Shown: positions 25,120-34,306, numbered from the stretch's first letter. The stretch is DNA of 64,000 nt from Kumtagia sp964244725 (GCA_964244725.1 CAXTJQ010000015.1:36682-100681), one strand, 5' to 3'. Notes: generated from the sequence alone by a model not told the origin. Numbers and translations are program-made.

Positions 25120-26004
25120 TCAGGCCCGCCGATTGTGGCCGGGATGGGTCAGGTGACGCAGTTGCACCATCGCCATCGGATGCGACAGGCTGTCGGCATC
25201 GGTCTCGATCTGCAACTCGTCGCCACCGCGTTTGGCGGTTCGCGCCAGGATTTCGTAGACGGTCGCGGTGGTCGATTGCAGCGCCTTGGGCATCGGCTGG
25301 CCGTCGAGCAGGCGCGCGAGGAACACGGCGGCGGTCAGGTCGCCCAGACCATTGGGCGGCCGATCGATGAGGCGATGCTCGGCGAGCAGCGCCTGGTTGC
25401 GCGTCAGCAGCAGATTGCCGATGCCGCCGGTCATCATCGAGGGCGCGGAGGTGACGAGCATCGTCTCCGGACCAGCGTCGTCGGCCGCCGCCATCACCGA
25501 ACGCATGTCGTCCAGCTTGCCGCCGGCAAGCCATTCCAATTCATAGCGGTTCGGCGTGGCGATGTCGGCCAGCGGGATCAGCACGTCGCGCAGCGCCTCG
25601 GCGAGCGCGGTCGATACGTAGAGCCCGCCGAGATCGCCCATGACGGGATCGCAGATATAGGTGGCCCTGGGATTGCGCGCCTTGACCGCCTTGATTAGCG
25701 CCGCAACCGCCTGCGCCTGGCTGGCGTCGCCGAGATAGCCCGACAGCACGCCCGTGACCTCGCCGATCCAGGGCGCATGCGCCAGGTCGTTCATCAGCGC
25801 GGCGAACTGCGCCGGATCGGGCACGATGCGCGTCGCCCGGCCATGGCCGGGATGCCAGGGCAGGATGACGGTCGGCACGGCCCAGACCGGGAAGCCCAGC
25901 GTCTCGAGCGCGAAGACCGCGGCGCGATTGCCGACCGACCCGCGCGCGACATGGCTCGACACGACGATGACCGCGCGCGGCGTGTCGGCTTCTTCGTCCG
26001 TCAT
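25120..26004 (-). CDS. pdxY: Pyridoxal kinase PdxY
   Basis: This 294-residue kinase of the ribokinase-like fold phosphorylates pyridoxal to PLP in the salvage route. It shows the N-terminal VVSSHVARGSVGNRAA motif, CDPVMGD, the ATNPNRYE-like region (ATPNRYELEWLAG) and the C-terminal catalytic GLGDLTAAVFLARLL, where Asp acts as base. Start ATG 26004 (MTDEEADTPRAVIVVSS); the frame is open to 26721 only as shadow. The small protein gene upstream (26010-26243) ends 5 bases before this start, so the two may be cotranscribed. Confidence 0.92.
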   Translation of the reverse strand: MTDEEADTPRAVIVVSSHVARGSVGNRAAVFALETLGFPVWAVPTVILPWHPGHGRATRIVPDPAQFAALMNDLAHAPWIGEVTGVLSGYLGDASQAQAVAALIKAVKARNPRATYICDPVMGDLGGLYVSTALAEALRDVLIPLADIATPNRYELEWLAGGKLDDMRSVMAAADDAGPETMLVTSAPSMMTGGIGNLLLTRNQALLAEHRLIDRPPNGLGDLTAAVFLARLLDGQPMPKALQSTTATVYEILARTAKRGGDELQIETDADSLSHPMAMVQLRHLTHPGHNRRA

Positions 26005-26009
26005 GACGG

Positions 26010-26243
26010 TCACACTCTTCCAGTCACATGAAGGACGAGCCAGAGCAGCAGCCCGACGGTCACGGACAGGCCGATCGTCCGTCCGATCCGGGTCGCCCAG
26101 GCGTCGAGCGGATCGTCCTCCCCGGCGGGCGGTCGTTGTCCCGAAGGCTTCCGCGAGAGCGCGCTCGGCTCGGACTCGCCGGCGATGCGGTCGAGGACGC
26201 GGCGCGATTCGGCGGTTCCGGTTCTGTCGTCCCTGCTGCTCAA
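26010..26243 (-). CDS. Small protein with C-terminal membrane segment
   Basis: This 77-residue protein of unknown function has a polar, charged N-terminus (about residues 1-50) and a hydrophobic segment near the end (about 57-74, LSVTVGLLLWLVLHV). The start is TTG 26243 with a strong GGAGGA site at proper spacing (about 6 bases), better than the in-frame ATG further upstream. It lies just before pdxY, so the pair may form an operon. Confidence 0.65.
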   Translation of the reverse strand: MSSRDDRTGTAESRRVLDRIAGESEPSALSRKPSGQRPPAGEDDPLDAWATRIGRTIGLSVTVGLLLWLVLHVTGRV

Positions 26244-26388
26244 GAAACATCCTCCGCGGCGGGCGCGCCGCGTCGCTTCGCCTACCATAGCCGATGCGGC
26301 GGGTCCAAGCGGTTCGATCGGCTAGATGTTTCCTTGCGCGGCGGGTGTGGTAAAGCTGGCGGGTTCGATCCGTCCTGAAGGGTATGCC

Positions 26389-27024
26389 ATGACGATCTCC
26401 AGCCTCGCCTTGCCCAATTGCCGACCGGTGTTCTCTTTTGTGGCGATGGCGCTGATCGGGACGCTGCTGTCGGCCTGCGGCTATAACACCATCCCGACGG
26501 CGGAGGAGAAAGCCAAGGCGGCGTGGAGCGAGGTCCTCAACCAGTACCAGCGCCGCGCCGATCTCATCCCCAATCTCGTCGAGACGGTAAAAGGCTACGC
26601 CGCCCAGGAACGGGAGACGCTGGAAGCCGTCGTCGAGGCGCGCGCCAAGGCGACTCAGGTGACGTTGCCGGCCGACGCGCTCGGCAACCCCGAAGCCTTC
26701 AAGGCGTTCCAGGACGGTCAAGCGGGCCTGACCGGCGCCCTTTCACGGCTGCTGGCCGTGGTCGAAGCCTACCCTGACCTGAAATCAAATCAGAATTTCC
26801 TGGCGCTGCAGGCGCATCTCGAAGGCACCGAAAACCGCATCGCGGTCGCGCGGCGCGACTACATCGAGGCGGTGCGCGACTATAACACGACGCTGCGCAC
26901 ATTCCCGTCGGCGTTGTGGGCGGCCCTCTGGTTCACCGACAGCGTCCCGTTCCAGAACTTCACCGTCAGCGACGACAAGATCCAGACCCCGAAAGTCGAT
27001 TTCGGAACGAAGCAGGGCGGCTGA
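26389..27024 (+). CDS. LemA-family lipoprotein
   Basis: This 211-residue protein has a lipoprotein signal: a hydrophobic N-terminus and a lipobox LLSACGYN with the acylated Cys at about residue 29. The LemA core of long helices follows (WSEVLNQYQRRADLIPNLVETVKGY, ARRDYIEAVRDYN). LemA proteins are membrane-anchored and of unclear function. They often sit beside TPM-domain genes, as here. ATG 26389 starts the gene, and the TPM gene begins 8 bases after its stop. Confidence 0.9.
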   Translation: MTISSLALPNCRPVFSFVAMALIGTLLSACGYNTIPTAEEKAKAAWSEVLNQYQRRADLIPNLVETVKGYAAQERETLEAVVEARAKATQVTLPADALGNPEAFKAFQDGQAGLTGALSRLLAVVEAYPDLKSNQNFLALQAHLEGTENRIAVARRDYIEAVRDYNTTLRTFPSALWAALWFTDSVPFQNFTVSDDKIQTPKVDFGTKQGG

Positions 27025-27032
27025 GCCGGAAC

Positions 27033-27938
27033 GTGACCCTCGCGGCAATGCGCGCTTTCGGCCGCGCCGGATTCGGCCCCAGGCTTGCCCGGCTGGTGCT
27101 GCTGGCGCTGGCCGCATTGACGATACTTTCGCTCGCCGCGCCGGCTGCGGATTTCCCGGCGCTTACCGGACCCGTCGTCGACAATGCCGGCCTGCTCGAT
27201 CCGATCCAGGAATCGGCGCTGACCGACAAGCTGGCCCTATTCGAGACAGAATCATCCGACCAGATCGTGGTGGCGACGATCCCGAGCCTCGATGGCGTTC
27301 CTCTCGAAGACTACGCCAACCGACTGTTTCGGGCATGGGCGCTCGGCCAGGCGGGCGAAAACAACGGCGTTCTGCTGCTGGTGGCCAAGGCCGACCGCAA
27401 GATGCGGATCGAGGTCGGCTACGGGCTTGAGGGCGCGCTGACCGATCTGCACACCAAACTCATCATCGAGAACACGATGGTTCCTGCGTTTCGGGCCGGT
27501 GATTTCGCCGGCGGCATTTCGAAGGCAGTGGACGACATGATGACGGTGCTGCGCGGCGATGGCGACGAGTTGCGGGAGCGGCTCGATCGCAATCCGCAGG
27601 AGAGCGAGGGCGAGCGTTTCCCGGTGGAGATCGTTATCTTCGTCGCCGTCTGGGGAACGATCCTGTTCGGCGGCTTCCTCCTGAGCTTCCTCGCCTCGAT
27701 CTTCGGACGAAAACTCGGCGCGGGGCGCTACCGCTGGCTCGGCATGACGTTCGGCCGGTCCGGCCTCAACTCCTCCTCCGGAGCCGGCTGGACGACCGGC
27801 GGCTGGTCGTCGGGCAGCGGATGGTCCTCGGGCTCATCGTCCTCCGGAAACAGCTGGTCGTCGGGAAGCAGCGGCGGCGGCGGGTTCTCCGACGGCGGCG
27901 GCTCGTCGGGCGGCGGCGGGTCGTCGGGAAGCTGGTGA
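27033..27938 (+). CDS. TPM-domain membrane protein with Ser/Gly-rich tail
   Basis: This 301-residue protein has an N-terminal hydrophobic segment (about 18-38), a TPM domain (about 45-180; VDNAGLLDPIQESALTDKLALFE, IEVGYGLEGALTD), a second membrane segment (about 205-225), and a C-terminal tail from about residue 247 made almost only of Ser, Gly and Trp. The start is GTG 27033 or ATG 27048; the first is used. It follows the LemA gene and precedes a second TPM gene. Its function is unknown; TPM proteins are linked to membrane or thylakoid protein quality control in other organisms. Confidence 0.85.
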   Translation: MTLAAMRAFGRAGFGPRLARLVLLALAALTILSLAAPAADFPALTGPVVDNAGLLDPIQESALTDKLALFETESSDQIVVATIPSLDGVPLEDYANRLFRAWALGQAGENNGVLLLVAKADRKMRIEVGYGLEGALTDLHTKLIIENTMVPAFRAGDFAGGISKAVDDMMTVLRGDGDELRERLDRNPQESEGERFPVEIVIFVAVWGTILFGGFLLSFLASIFGRKLGAGRYRWLGMTFGRSGLNSSSGAGWTTGGWSSGSGWSSGSSSSGNSWSSGSSGGGGFSDGGGSSGGGGSSGSW

Positions 27939-27939
27939 G

Positions 27940-28575
27940 ATGACGCGACCGCTGACACAGGCCGACCACATGCGCATCGCCGACGCGATCCGGGCGGCGG
28001 AATCGACAACATCGGGCGAAATCCATTGCGTCGTCGCGCGTTCCAGCGACGATTATTTCTATCATGCCGCCTTTTTCACGATGACGGCAGGGCTGATCCT
28101 GAGCGCCGCGACAGCCGTGCTCCTCGACGGCTGGTGGGTCACGCTGCGCCTGCCGGCGTTCATGGCCGCCGTTCTGCTGGCGCTCGGGTGCGCGCTCGCC
28201 CTGATTTGGCTTGCGCCCGAACTGCGCGCGCATGTCGTGCCGAAGGGGATCGGTTTCCGCAGGGCGCACGAGAACGCGCTGAGACAATTCGCGGCGCGCA
28301 ACGTCCATCTGACCGCGGCGCGCACCGGCGTGCTGATCTTCGTTTCGCTGGCCGAACGCTACGCCGTGGTCATCGCCGACAGCGGCATCGACGCCAAGGC
28401 GCCGCAGGCGGTATGGGACGGCATCGTCTCCGAACTGACGGCGCAGGCGCGCAACGACCGCCTGGCGGAAGGGTTCGTTACCGCGATCGGCGCCGCCGGC
28501 GCGCTGCTCGCGCATCATTTTCCGATCGGCGCGGGCGACCGCAACGAGCTTCCCGACCATCTCGTCGAGATCTGA
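27940..28575 (+). CDS. TPM-domain membrane protein
   Basis: This 211-residue protein has two hydrophobic helices (about residues 45-65 and 68-90) and TPM-like features around them (IADAIRAAESTTSGEIHCVVA near the start, ARTGVLIFVSLAERYAVVIADSGIDAK near 125-150). It begins one base after the stop of the preceding TPM gene, so the three genes (LemA, TPM, TPM) form one unit. Its role is unknown but is likely linked to the membrane and to the other two products. Confidence 0.85.
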   Translation: MTRPLTQADHMRIADAIRAAESTTSGEIHCVVARSSDDYFYHAAFFTMTAGLILSAATAVLLDGWWVTLRLPAFMAAVLLALGCALALIWLAPELRAHVVPKGIGFRRAHENALRQFAARNVHLTAARTGVLIFVSLAERYAVVIADSGIDAKAPQAVWDGIVSELTAQARNDRLAEGFVTAIGAAGALLAHHFPIGAGDRNELPDHLVEI

Positions 28576-28663
28576 GCGACGCAACGAAATTTCCTTTGGA
28601 TAGCCGGATCGTGCGCTGGCCGACTCTTGCAATGGTCGGGGCCGCGTCTAAGGTTAACCGATC

Positions 28664-29170
28664 ATGAAGACGCTCTCGATCGACATCCGCAGGGCCGAAC
28701 CGGCAGACGCCGAAGACATCGCCCGGGTCCATCATCAAGCCTGGATGGGCGCCTATGCCGGCATCATTCCCTACAAGGCGCTGATGAGGATGGTTCATCG
28801 TCGGGGCGAGGCGTGGTGGAACCAGGCGATTCGCCGCGCCGCGACCGTGCTGGTGGTCGAGATCGGCGGACAGATCGCCGGCTACGCCACGATCGGCCGC
28901 AACCGGGCGCGCGAACTGCCGCAGCAGGGCGAAATCTACGAACTCTACCTTCGGCCCGAATATCAGGGCGTCGGACTCGGCACGCGGTTGTTCGCCGCCG
29001 CGCGCCAGAAACTCGCCGACCACGGACTCAAGAGCATGGTCGTCTGGGCGCTGGAGGAGAATGCGGGCGCGGTCGCGTTCTACAGCAGGGCGGGCGGGCG
29101 CGATGTCGCCGAGGGCGTCGAGGTGTTCGATCATCAGGCGTTGAAAAAGATCGCCTTCGTCTGGGAATAG
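28664..29170 (+). CDS. GNAT-family N-acetyltransferase
   Basis: This 168-residue protein has the GNAT core: IYELYLRPEYQGVGLGTRLFAAAR (about residues 90-112) binds the acetyl-CoA pyrophosphate through Q/RxxGxG, and AGAVAFYSRAGG is near the end. The N-terminal part (RRAEPADAEDIARVHHQAW) resembles RimI-like acetyltransferases. The substrate is unknown. It is a single gene between the TPM cluster and ppa. Confidence 0.9.
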   Translation: MKTLSIDIRRAEPADAEDIARVHHQAWMGAYAGIIPYKALMRMVHRRGEAWWNQAIRRAATVLVVEIGGQIAGYATIGRNRARELPQQGEIYELYLRPEYQGVGLGTRLFAAARQKLADHGLKSMVVWALEENAGAVAFYSRAGGRDVAEGVEVFDHQALKKIAFVWE

Positions 29171-29257
29171 CCCGCCCGCGTTGTCGAAGATGCTTCAGGC
29201 AGTTGCGCGCGTCGCGGCGCCCGGTTATCGAAGCGCCAACGCCGAAGGGAACCAGCC

Positions 29258-29791
29258 ATGCGCATCGAAGCCATCTCCATCGGCAGGAATCCTCCCGAGG
29301 ACGTCAACGTCATCGTCGAGGTGCCTGTCGGCGGCGAGCCGATCAAGTATGAGATGGACAAGGAAGCAGGGACCCTGTTCGTCGACCGCTTCCTGCATAC
29401 GCCGATGCGCTATCCCGGCAACTACGGCTTCGTGCCGCATACGCTATCGGGCGACGGCGATCCGATCGACGTCCTGATCGCCAGCACGCGCGAACTGATT
29501 CCGGGCTGCATCATCAACGTCCGCCCGATCGGCGTCCTGGTCATGGAGGACAATGCAGGGCAGGACGAAAAGGTCATCGCGGTGCCGTCGCCGCATCTGA
29601 CCAAGCGCTACGAAAAAGTGTTCAATTACACCGACATGCCGCAGATCACGCTCGACCAGATCGCGCATTTCTTTCAGCACTACAAGGATCTCGAGCCTGG
29701 CAAATGGGTCAAGATCGAGGGCTGGCAGAACGCGGCTCATGCCAAGAGGATGATCGTCGAGGCCATCGAACGCGCCAAGACGGCGAAGTAG
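29258..29791 (+). CDS. ppa: Inorganic pyrophosphatase
   Basis: This 177-residue family I soluble pyrophosphatase hydrolyses PPi to drive biosynthesis. The metal-binding aspartate motif is visible in SGDGDPIDVLI, and YPGNYGFVPHT upstream and HFFQHYKDLEPGKWVKIEGW downstream match the family. Length matches. It starts at ATG 29258 after an AAGGGA-like site (CGAAGGGAACC) and is a single gene. Confidence 0.97.
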   Translation: MRIEAISIGRNPPEDVNVIVEVPVGGEPIKYEMDKEAGTLFVDRFLHTPMRYPGNYGFVPHTLSGDGDPIDVLIASTRELIPGCIINVRPIGVLVMEDNAGQDEKVIAVPSPHLTKRYEKVFNYTDMPQITLDQIAHFFQHYKDLEPGKWVKIEGWQNAAHAKRMIVEAIERAKTAK

Positions 29792-29888
29792 ATTATCTCT
29801 GCCGCCGGTCGAAGTCGGGTCAGGCGAATGGCATCGAATTGCGATGGGCTCGTCGAAGGCGCTCATCGCGATCGCCTGCGACCTGCAG

Positions 29889-30182
29889 TCAGCTCAAAAG
29901 CGCGGGCGCGATCGTCGACCACAAGAACTCGCGCAGGAAATAGATGATCAAAAGTACGATGATCGGCGATATGTCGATGCCGCCGAGATTGGGCAGCATC
30001 CGCCGGATCGGCCCCAGCACGGGCTCCGTCGCCTTGTAGAGGAATGTCGCGACGCCGCCGACGAACTGGTTGCGCGGGTTGACGACGTTGAACGCATAGA
30101 GCCAGGAGAACACCGCGGACGCGATCAGAATCCACCAGTAAAGGCCGAGGGCGAGATCGATCGTCTTCAACAACGCAAGCAT
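29889..30182 (-). CDS. YggT-family membrane protein
   Basis: This 97-residue protein has two hydrophobic regions (about 8-30 and 69-90) around a loop with the YggT motif TEPVLGPIRRMLPNLGGIDISPIIV. YggT proteins are small inner-membrane proteins of unclear function, linked in some bacteria to cell division or osmotic tolerance. Start ATG 30182 has an AAGGAG site at proper spacing. It is convergent with ppa. Confidence 0.9.
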   Translation of the reverse strand: MLALLKTIDLALGLYWWILIASAVFSWLYAFNVVNPRNQFVGGVATFLYKATEPVLGPIRRMLPNLGGIDISPIIVLLIIYFLREFLWSTIAPALLS

Positions 30183-30289
30183 CAAGTTCTCCTTCGGTCG
30201 CTCGACATGTAGCCACTCGCTCAAGCAGCGACAAGCCGCCGCGCCGATGTGGTGACCCGCCGCCGTCGAGGCGAGCCGGCATCGGCGGG

Positions 30290-30317
30290 TTGACAGGCGC
30301 GCGGCTTTTCTCTTAAA
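30290..30317 (+). promoter_or_regulatory. Candidate promoter of rpmJ
   Basis: A perfect TTGACA at 30290-30295 is followed 16 bases later by CTTAAA at 30312-30317, about 75 bases before the rpmJ start. The order and spacing fit a housekeeping promoter. The -10 match is moderate. Confidence 0.45.
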
Positions 30318-30392
30318 GGCAACCCACATTCGAGCGTGCCGGAAGGCGCGCTTTCGGTTCGGCCTCAGGGCCAATTTCGACAGGCCAGACCC

Positions 30393-30518
30393 ATGAAGAT
30401 CAAGAATTCGCTCAAGGCCCTGAAGGGCCGCCACCGCGACAACCAGTTGGTTCGCCGCAAGGGCCGCGTCTACATCATCAACAAGACCGCGCCGCGCTAC
30501 AAGGCGCGCCAGGGCTGA
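30393..30518 (+). CDS. rpmJ: 50S ribosomal protein L36 (zinc-free type)
   Basis: This 41-residue ribosomal protein starts MKIKNSLKALKGRH, has the motif VRRKGRVYIINK, and ends with YKARQG. It lacks the Cys/His zinc ribbon of the other L36 type, so it is the zinc-independent (YkgO-like) form found in alphaproteobacteria. It is a single gene 211 bases from the divergent YggT gene. Confidence 0.95.
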   Translation: MKIKNSLKALKGRHRDNQLVRRKGRVYIINKTAPRYKARQG

Positions 30519-30595
30519 GCGGCGACTGCCGGATCGCGATCACGCCGACGCGATCACGCGAAATTAAGTTTGATCTCTGCCCATCGCGCCCTAAT

Positions 30596-31219
30596 ATGAA
30601 GGCGATGCGGAGTCCGGCCCTAGCGATATGTGTTGCGCTGTCGAGCGCTTCCAATGGGCTTCACGCCGAAACGATCGGCGGATTTCCGCCCTCCGCTCCA
30701 TTCGAGCAATCCGAAAAGCACGTCGCGTCGAAAACCGTCAGGGAACGGCTCGACGCGCTGTTCGTGGATCTCAAGCGGGAGCGCAACGAACATGCAGCGG
30801 AGCGCATCGCCGGCCGCATCTGGGAGGAATGGAACCGCTCCGGCAGCGCCATCACCGACCTGATGATGCAGTGGTCGCAGGACGCGATGAACAAGAAGAA
30901 GTTCGATGTCGCGCTCGACTTCCTCGACCAGATCATCGCAATGTCGCCAACCTATGCCGAAGCTTGGAATCGCCGAGCGACGGTGCATTTTCAAATGCAA
31001 AATTTCGCGAAATCGATGGCCGACATCGACCAGACGCTGGCGCTCGAGCCCCGCCATTTCGGCGCGCTGGTCGGGCTGGCGCAGATCATGCGGCAGACCG
31101 ACCGCAAGCAGTTCGCGCTCGACGCTTACCAGAAGGTCCTCGACATCTATCCGATGATGCGCAACGCGCAGAACGAAGTCGCGACCCTGTCGGAGGAATT
31201 GACGGGCGAGGGGATTTGA
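30596..31219 (+). CDS. Exported TPR-repeat protein
   Basis: This 207-residue protein has an N-terminal hydrophobic signal-like region (about residues 4-24, ALAICVALSSASNGLHA) and tetratricopeptide repeats from about 95-195 (ALDFLDQIIAMSPTYAEAWNRRATVHF, then the repeat unit ending LALEPRHFG). TPR proteins serve as binding scaffolds. No enzymatic motif is seen. It probably acts in the periplasm. The next gene starts 61 bases later. Confidence 0.85.
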   Translation: MKAMRSPALAICVALSSASNGLHAETIGGFPPSAPFEQSEKHVASKTVRERLDALFVDLKRERNEHAAERIAGRIWEEWNRSGSAITDLMMQWSQDAMNKKKFDVALDFLDQIIAMSPTYAEAWNRRATVHFQMQNFAKSMADIDQTLALEPRHFGALVGLAQIMRQTDRKQFALDAYQKVLDIYPMMRNAQNEVATLSEELTGEGI

Positions 31220-31280
31220 TCGCCACTCTGGGTCGGCTACGTTCCGCCTGCGTTTCCAACGCCAGGCGACCTTGCGTTTC

Positions 31281-32345
31281 ATGAACCTTTTTTACGCCGC
31301 GATGGCCTTTCTCCTCGCGCTGGTGCTCATCCTGATGGGCGTTACCCGCCTGACGGCATGGCGCATCGAGCGGCGCAACCCGCCGGTCGGCGCCTTCGTC
31401 GAGGTCGATGGCGCCCGCATACACTTCGTCCATGTCGCCGGCCCCGCCCATTCCACGCTGCCGCCGATCGTGTTCATCCATGGCGCGAGCGCCAACCTCA
31501 AGGATCAGATGCCGCCGATCCGGCCGTTGCTCGAGGGCAGAACGGAAATGCTGTTCTTCGACCGGCCGGGCTTCGGCTGGTCGGCGCGCGGCAGTAGCCA
31601 CGAAACGCCCGACGGCCAGGCGCGGCTGTTGGCCGCCCTAATGGACAGGCTCGGCATTCGCAAGGCGATCGTCGTCGGCCACTCGTTTGGCGGCTCGCTC
31701 ACCGCGGCCTTCGCCCTGGACTACCCGGACAAGGTCGCGGGACTGGTCTTCGCCTCCGCCGCGACGCATCCCTGGCCGGGCGGCAAGACCTCCTGGTACT
31801 ACGAGGTCGCCGCGATGCCCGTTCTCGGTTGGCTGTTCACGGAAACCATCACCGCGCCGGCGGGCGCGGCGCGCATGGCAGGCGCGACCGACTGCGTGTT
31901 CGCGCCGAACGCACCGCCGCGAGACTATCTCGACCGCGCCTCGATCCAGCTCGTGCTCCGGCCCGCCGCATTCCGCGCCAACGCAACCGACGTGCAAAGT
32001 CTTCACGGCTACGCGACGAAGAATGCCAGGCGTTACAAGGATATCAAGGCGCGGACGGTCGTCATCTCCGGCAACCGCGACACGGTCGTCTTCGAGGAAA
32101 TCCATTCGCAAGGTCTGGCGCGCGACATTCCGAACGCCGAACTCGTCTGGGTCGACAATATGGGGCACAAGCCGGACTGGATCGCGCCCGACCTGATCGT
32201 GGCGGCGATCGAAACGGTCGCGGGGCTCGATGTCGATCTCGCCGCCGCGGCGCGCACGGTCGAGGCGCGCATCGCCGGCGACCGGCACGGCGAGGGCGTC
32301 TGCGTCGACGCCAAGGCGCCGGCGGCCGAACTCTCGCCGCCGTGA
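31281..32345 (+). CDS. Alpha/beta hydrolase with N-terminal membrane anchor
   Basis: This 354-residue protein has one hydrophobic N-terminal helix (about 5-26) and then an alpha/beta hydrolase domain. The nucleophile S135 lies in VVGHSFGGS, the oxyanion region in IHGASANLKDQ, an acid candidate in ISGNRDTVV and the likely catalytic His in NMGHKPDW. The substrate is unknown. A polar tail of about 50 residues is not part of the fold. TTG 31272 is also in frame; ATG 31281 is preferred. It is convergent with pyk, with 24 bases between their stops. Confidence 0.87.
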   Translation: MNLFYAAMAFLLALVLILMGVTRLTAWRIERRNPPVGAFVEVDGARIHFVHVAGPAHSTLPPIVFIHGASANLKDQMPPIRPLLEGRTEMLFFDRPGFGWSARGSSHETPDGQARLLAALMDRLGIRKAIVVGHSFGGSLTAAFALDYPDKVAGLVFASAATHPWPGGKTSWYYEVAAMPVLGWLFTETITAPAGAARMAGATDCVFAPNAPPRDYLDRASIQLVLRPAAFRANATDVQSLHGYATKNARRYKDIKARTVVISGNRDTVVFEEIHSQGLARDIPNAELVWVDNMGHKPDWIAPDLIVAAIETVAGLDVDLAAAARTVEARIAGDRHGEGVCVDAKAPAAELSPP

Positions 32346-32369
32346 CCACTCCTCATCCCTGAATAAGCG

Positions 32370-33803
32370 TCAGCGCTTCTCGCCGTCGCGGCCTATATAG
32401 GCCACGCGCAGCATGTTGGTGGCGCCCGGCGTGCGCAGGGGCACACCGGCGGTGACGATGATGCGGTCGCCCTCGTTGCCGAAGCCTTCGTCGTTGGCGA
32501 TCCGGCAGGCGCGCTGGACCATGTCGTCGAGATCGGTCGCATCCGGCGTCACGACACAATGGGTTCCCCAGAGCAACGAAAGCCGACGCGCCGTCTCCAG
32601 AACCGGCGACAGCGCGATGATCGGAACGCGCGGCCGTTCGCGCGCGGCGCGGATGCCGGTCGTGCCGGTGGCGGTATAGGTCACGATCGCGGCCGCGTTC
32701 AGCGTCTCGGCGATCTGTCGCGCCGCGGCCGAAATTGCGTCCGCGCCGGTCGCCTCGGGCTCCGTGCGCTGAGCATTGATGATCCCGGAATAGAGCGGGT
32801 CGGTCTCGACGCGCTGCGCGATCCTGTTCATCATCGCGACCGCCTCGACCGGATAGGCCCCGGCTGCCGATTCGGCCGACAGCATGATGGCGTCGGCGCC
32901 CTCGAACACCGCGATCGACACGTCCGAGACCTCGGCGCGGGTCGGCACGGGAGCGGTGATCATCGATTCCAGCATCTGCGTGGCGACGACGACCGGCTTG
33001 CCGGCGCGCCGGGCGGCGCGCGTGATCTGCTTCTGGATGCCCGGAACGGCCTCGAGCGGCATCTCGACGCCGAGGTCGCCGCGCGCCACCATCAGCGCGT
33101 CCGACAATTCGATGATCTCGGCCAGACGCGTCACGGCCTGCGGCTTCTCGATCTTGGCCATCAGCAGCGCGCGGCCTCGCGCGATCTTGCGCGCTTCCGC
33201 CAGATCCTCCGGCCGCTGCACGAAGGAGAGCGCGACCCAGTCGACGCCGGTCGCCAGGACCGCGTCGAGATCGGCGCGATCCTTTTCGGTCAGCGCGCCG
33301 ACCGGTAGGTCGGTGTCGGGCAGGCTGACGCCTTTCTTGTCGGAGATCCTGTCGCCGGCCACCACGACGCATTCGATCGAAGTGCCGTCGCAGGCGACCG
33401 CGCGCAGTTCGAGCTTGCCGTCGTCGATCAGGAGGCGGTGGCCGACCTGGACCGATTGGAGAATTTCCGGATGAGGCAGGTGGACGCGGGTGGAGTCGCC
33501 AAGCGCGGTATCGTTGTCGAGCGTGAAGGTCTGGCCGCGCGTCAGGTCGACGGGGCTGTTCGCGAATTTGCCGACCCGCAGTTTCGGGCCCTGAAGGTCG
33601 GCGAGGATGCCGATCGGCCGGCCGATCCCGGTCTCGACCGAGCGAATACGCTCGACCAGCGTGCGCATCAGCGGATGGTCAGTGTGGCTCATATTGATGC
33701 GGAAGACATCCGCGCCGGCCTCGAACAGCTTTTGGATCATCTCTTCGGAGGAAGAGGCTGGGCCGATCGTGGCGAGGATCTTGACCTTGCGGCTACGTCT
33801 CAT
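32370..33803 (-). CDS. pyk: Pyruvate kinase
   Basis: This 477-residue glycolytic enzyme converts PEP and ADP to pyruvate and ATP. The active-site segments are present: KILATIGPAS and FRINMSHTD at the start, LADLQGPKLRVG, the catalytic lysine signature LLMAKIEKPQAV, and VARGDLGVEMPLE. The C-terminal regulatory-type domain is present. It competes with the PEP-using relay at 5813-7405 for PEP. Start ATG 33803 overlaps the stop of the DUF1036 gene by 4 bases, which suggests translational coupling. Confidence 0.97.
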   Translation of the reverse strand: MRRSRKVKILATIGPASSSEEMIQKLFEAGADVFRINMSHTDHPLMRTLVERIRSVETGIGRPIGILADLQGPKLRVGKFANSPVDLTRGQTFTLDNDTALGDSTRVHLPHPEILQSVQVGHRLLIDDGKLELRAVACDGTSIECVVVAGDRISDKKGVSLPDTDLPVGALTEKDRADLDAVLATGVDWVALSFVQRPEDLAEARKIARGRALLMAKIEKPQAVTRLAEIIELSDALMVARGDLGVEMPLEAVPGIQKQITRAARRAGKPVVVATQMLESMITAPVPTRAEVSDVSIAVFEGADAIMLSAESAAGAYPVEAVAMMNRIAQRVETDPLYSGIINAQRTEPEATGADAISAAARQIAETLNAAAIVTYTATGTTGIRAARERPRVPIIALSPVLETARRLSLLWGTHCVVTPDATDLDDMVQRACRIANDEGFGNEGDRIIVTAGVPLRTPGATNMLRVAYIGRDGEKR

Positions 33804-34306
33804 GGAGGCGGTGTTCCCGTCGCGGCGTTGTCGCCGGTTGCGGGCTCGTCGGTCAGCTGGACCATCCAGCTCGCCTGTTCGCCCGTATCGTATTCCTGGA
33901 AGCCGGCGCGCTGGAAGCCGCGCGCGACGCAGTCGGTCACGCCGGCGATCTTGAATTCCTTCTCGGCCACGCACATGGTGATCGGGCCATCCCAACGTCC
34001 GCCGCGCTCGGCATCTTCTGCATAAAGATAATAAAAGCGCGATGACAGCGGACCCTCGATCAGCGTCTTGCAGCTCGATCCGTCGACATGCCACCAGCCT
34101 TCGGTCACCCATCCGGCCCTGGCCCGGTAGCCGATGCCGACGCCGACGAGATTCTGGGTCGCGTTGCAGACGCGGAAATCGGCGCGCGCCGGGCCCGCCG
34201 AGAACAGGCAGGCGGCATCGAGGAACACCGTCGCCGCAAGGGCGCATCGGCTGCGCATCCCGGCCGCGAAAAGCATCCCAAAACCTTTCAACGCTGACAA
34301 AGTCAT
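33800..34306 (-). CDS. Exported DUF1036-family protein
   Basis: This 168-residue protein has a basic start and a hydrophobic signal (about residues 15-42, ending near SAGPARADF). A DUF1036 domain follows (FRVCNATQNLVGVGIGYR, TEGWWHVDGSSCKTLIEGPL, RFYYLYAED, DCVARGFQRAGFQEYDTG). It is likely periplasmic with conserved Cys residues. Function is unknown. It overlaps pyk; this order recurs in rhizobia from general knowledge, though I cannot verify it here. Confidence 0.85.
   Translation of the reverse strand: MTLSALKGFGMLFAAGMRSRCALAATVFLDAACLFSAGPARADFRVCNATQNLVGVGIGYRARAGWVTEGWWHVDGSSCKTLIEGPLSSRFYYLYAEDAERGGRWDGPITMCVAEKEFKIAGVTDCVARGFQRAGFQEYDTGEQASWMVQLTDEPATGDNAATGTPPP

Noticed and set aside
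30535..30558. Direct repeat CGCGATCACG (two copies, 4-base spacer) after rpmJ
   Set aside because: Too short and GC-rich to be told from chance; no function could be assigned.
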